Shown here: positions 6,399 through 6,959 of the stretch, in pieces
Numbering within the stretch: position 1 is the stretch's first letter
Layout of the letters: every line of letters starts with the position of its first letter
NCBI GenBank assembly: GCA_012271025.1
Contig: JAAXHF010000065.1
Span: 1 to 6,959 of the forward strand
From: Deltaproteobacteria bacterium
Lineage (GTDB): Bacteria > Desulfobacterota_B > Binatia > Bin18
Direction of reading: 5' to 3'
DNA: 6,959 nt
Made by a program: the position numbers and the translations under genes
Notes under the pieces: generated by a model
The model's input: only the letters and a program-made list of their open reading frames with translations
Told to the model about the DNA's origin: nothing
Database searches by the model: none

Positions 6399-6400
6399 CC

Positions 6401-6434
6401 CGTAGGTTGGGTTAGCCGGAGGCGTAACCCAACA
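6401..6434. repeat. REP-like palindrome of the GGGTTA...TAACCC type
   Basis: GTTGGGTTA (6406-6414) pairs perfectly with TAACCCAAC (6425-6433). An inner GCC/GGC pairing encloses a GGA loop, with one unpaired G at 6424. It is preceded by CGTAG. It begins 3 nt after the stop codon of the + strand gene, between convergent genes. The motif resembles a widely dispersed bacterial palindrome that I know from other genomes. It could act as a bidirectional transcript-end stabiliser. Confidence 0.75.
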
Positions 6435-6478
6435 GTCCCGGCTGAGACTTGCGCCTGACTCGCCACCTTTTCCCCGGT

Positions 6479-6670
6479 TCACGGGCGATTATCACTCACA
6501 CGATCCCACAGCTCATCAACCTGATCGGCAAGGTTGTCTATTCTCTCCGTCATTGTCCTGATGTAGACGAAGCCGACAAGAGCAATCAGCGCGGGTAGCG
6601 CGACAGCGATGACAGCGATGAAGATGGAAATAATTTGCAGATAGAGCGTAATGTCCGTCTGATTACACAT
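6479..6670 (-). CDS. Small single-pass membrane protein with C-terminal coiled coil (63 aa)
   Basis: From ATG at 6670 the protein has a short polar N-terminus (MCNQTDITLY), a long hydrophobic helix at about residues 9-36 (LQIISIFIAVIAVALPALIA, then LVGFVYI) and an acidic amphipathic helix at about 39-60 (TERIDNLADQVDELWDRVSD) that could self-associate. I infer one inner-membrane helix. The start is set by GGAGAGG at 6680-6686, inside the last codons of the upstream gene, which ends 5 nt before this ATG. The frame is open upstream to 6724, but those codons overlap the upstream gene and are not needed. The tight spacing means the two are probably translated together. The layout (one transmembrane helix plus coiled coil) recurs in many unrelated small proteins, including toxins and holin-like ones, so no function is assigned. 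Confidence 0.7.
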   Translation of the reverse strand: MCNQTDITLYLQIISIFIAVIAVALPALIALVGFVYIRTMTERIDNLADQVDELWDRVSDNRP

Positions 6671-6675
6671 CAGAA

Positions 6676-6891
6676 TTAACCTCTCCGGGTAGGCTTGCCC
6701 CGTTTCGCCTGTTCGCCCTCCCATTTCAAGGCGGCGTCGCGGGTTGTTGCCCGGCCGACTTTCTTGATGTGTCCGTCATCTCCATAATTTTGCTTGTGCT
6801 CTTGTTCGCGCCTCTCAAGATCGTTGGTGATTCCGGTATGCACGATCTTATTGCCTTTTTTGAAGTGATATTTGTAGGTGTCTCTCGCCAT
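6676..6891 (-). CDS. GIY-YIG-like mini-protein (71 aa), probably degenerate nuclease fold
   Basis: The sequence TYKYHFKKGNKIVHTGITND (residues 5-24) followed by LERREQEH matches the core of GIY-YIG endonuclease-like proteins: a first strand, a second strand ending in TGITND, and a helix with the conserved Arg (Arg27 or Arg28) and His32. Trp57-Glu58 in AALKWEGEQ could provide the metal-binding Glu. The literal GIY and YIG triads are replaced by YKYHF and VHTG, so catalytic activity is uncertain. At 71 residues it is a bare domain without an added DNA-binding module. The start is ATG at 6891, with GGAGG at 6899-6903 and a 7-nt spacer. It is the first gene of a two-gene unit with the membrane protein 5 nt downstream. 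Family assignment is from motif recognition, not from a search. Confidence 0.8.
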   Translation of the reverse strand: MARDTYKYHFKKGNKIVHTGITNDLERREQEHKQNYGDDGHIKKVGRATTRDAALKWEGEQAKRGKPTRRG

Positions 6892-6935
6892 TTTTGAACC
6901 TCCATAGGCAAGTTAGGATTCTGACAGCCATCCTG

Positions 6936-6959
6936 TCGGATTACGCTTTGCTAATCCGA
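6936..6959. repeat. REP-like palindrome of the CGGATTA...TAATCCG type, at the window edge
   Basis: TCGGATTA (6936-6943) pairs perfectly with TAATCCGA (6952-6959). An inner GC/GC pairing encloses a TTT loop, with one unpaired C at 6944. The window ends on the last paired base, so the repeat may extend further. The preceding TG (6934-6935) fits the TGTCGGATTA form of a common dispersed palindrome that I recall from many proteobacterial genomes. It lies upstream of the GIY-YIG-like gene. Confidence 0.75.

Noticed and set aside
6671..6724. 18-codon upstream extension of the small membrane protein
   Set aside because: It overlaps the GIY-YIG-like gene in another frame, and GGAGAGG at 6680-6686 is well placed for the ATG at 6670.
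5998..6959. CRISPR array or transposon with target-site duplication
   Set aside because: The repeats are few, differ in sequence and are not regularly spaced. No transposase gene and no flanking duplication are visible.

Overview
The window looks like chromosomal DNA from an uncultured, high-GC Gram-negative bacterium. An outer-membrane beta-barrel protein with a signal peptide and C-terminal Phe supports a diderm. Tandem copies of a luciferase-like flavin oxidoreductase, together with dispersed palindromic repeats, are reminiscent of Tectomicrobia, Binatota or former Deltaproteobacteria. That placement is a guess from memory, and the window contains no rRNA or tRNA to test it.

Region 1 (1-2365, + strand) holds two tandem paralogues of an LLM-class (bacterial-luciferase-like) flavin-dependent oxidoreductase. 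The first is cut by the left edge and the second is complete (431 aa). They align without indels. Their nucleotide identity is patchy, with near-identical blocks between diverged ones, which suggests gene conversion. Two perfect hairpins lie between them, and a strong intrinsic terminator follows the second.

Region 2 (2366-5004, - strand) is a tight three-gene operon. In transcription order it holds a 121-aa coiled-coil, Lys/Ala-rich, winged-helix-like protein, then a complete ComM/YifB AAA+ ATPase, then an unrecognised 233-aa protein. The gaps are 16 and 19 nt.

Region 3 (5005-5960) has an AT-rich divergent promoter region and, on the + strand, a predicted eight-stranded outer-membrane beta-barrel protein.

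Region 4 (5961-6959) is an accessory-looking patch with lower GC, about 50% by hand count. It holds a cloverleaf-like palindrome, a small basic protein whose ribosome binding site could be closed by a pseudoknot, and a translationally coupled pair on the - strand: a GIY-YIG-like mini-protein and a single-pass membrane protein. The pair lies between two palindromic repeats of matching architecture. This repeat-flanked pair is the most plausible candidate here for something undescribed, but the evidence for a system is only circumstantial.
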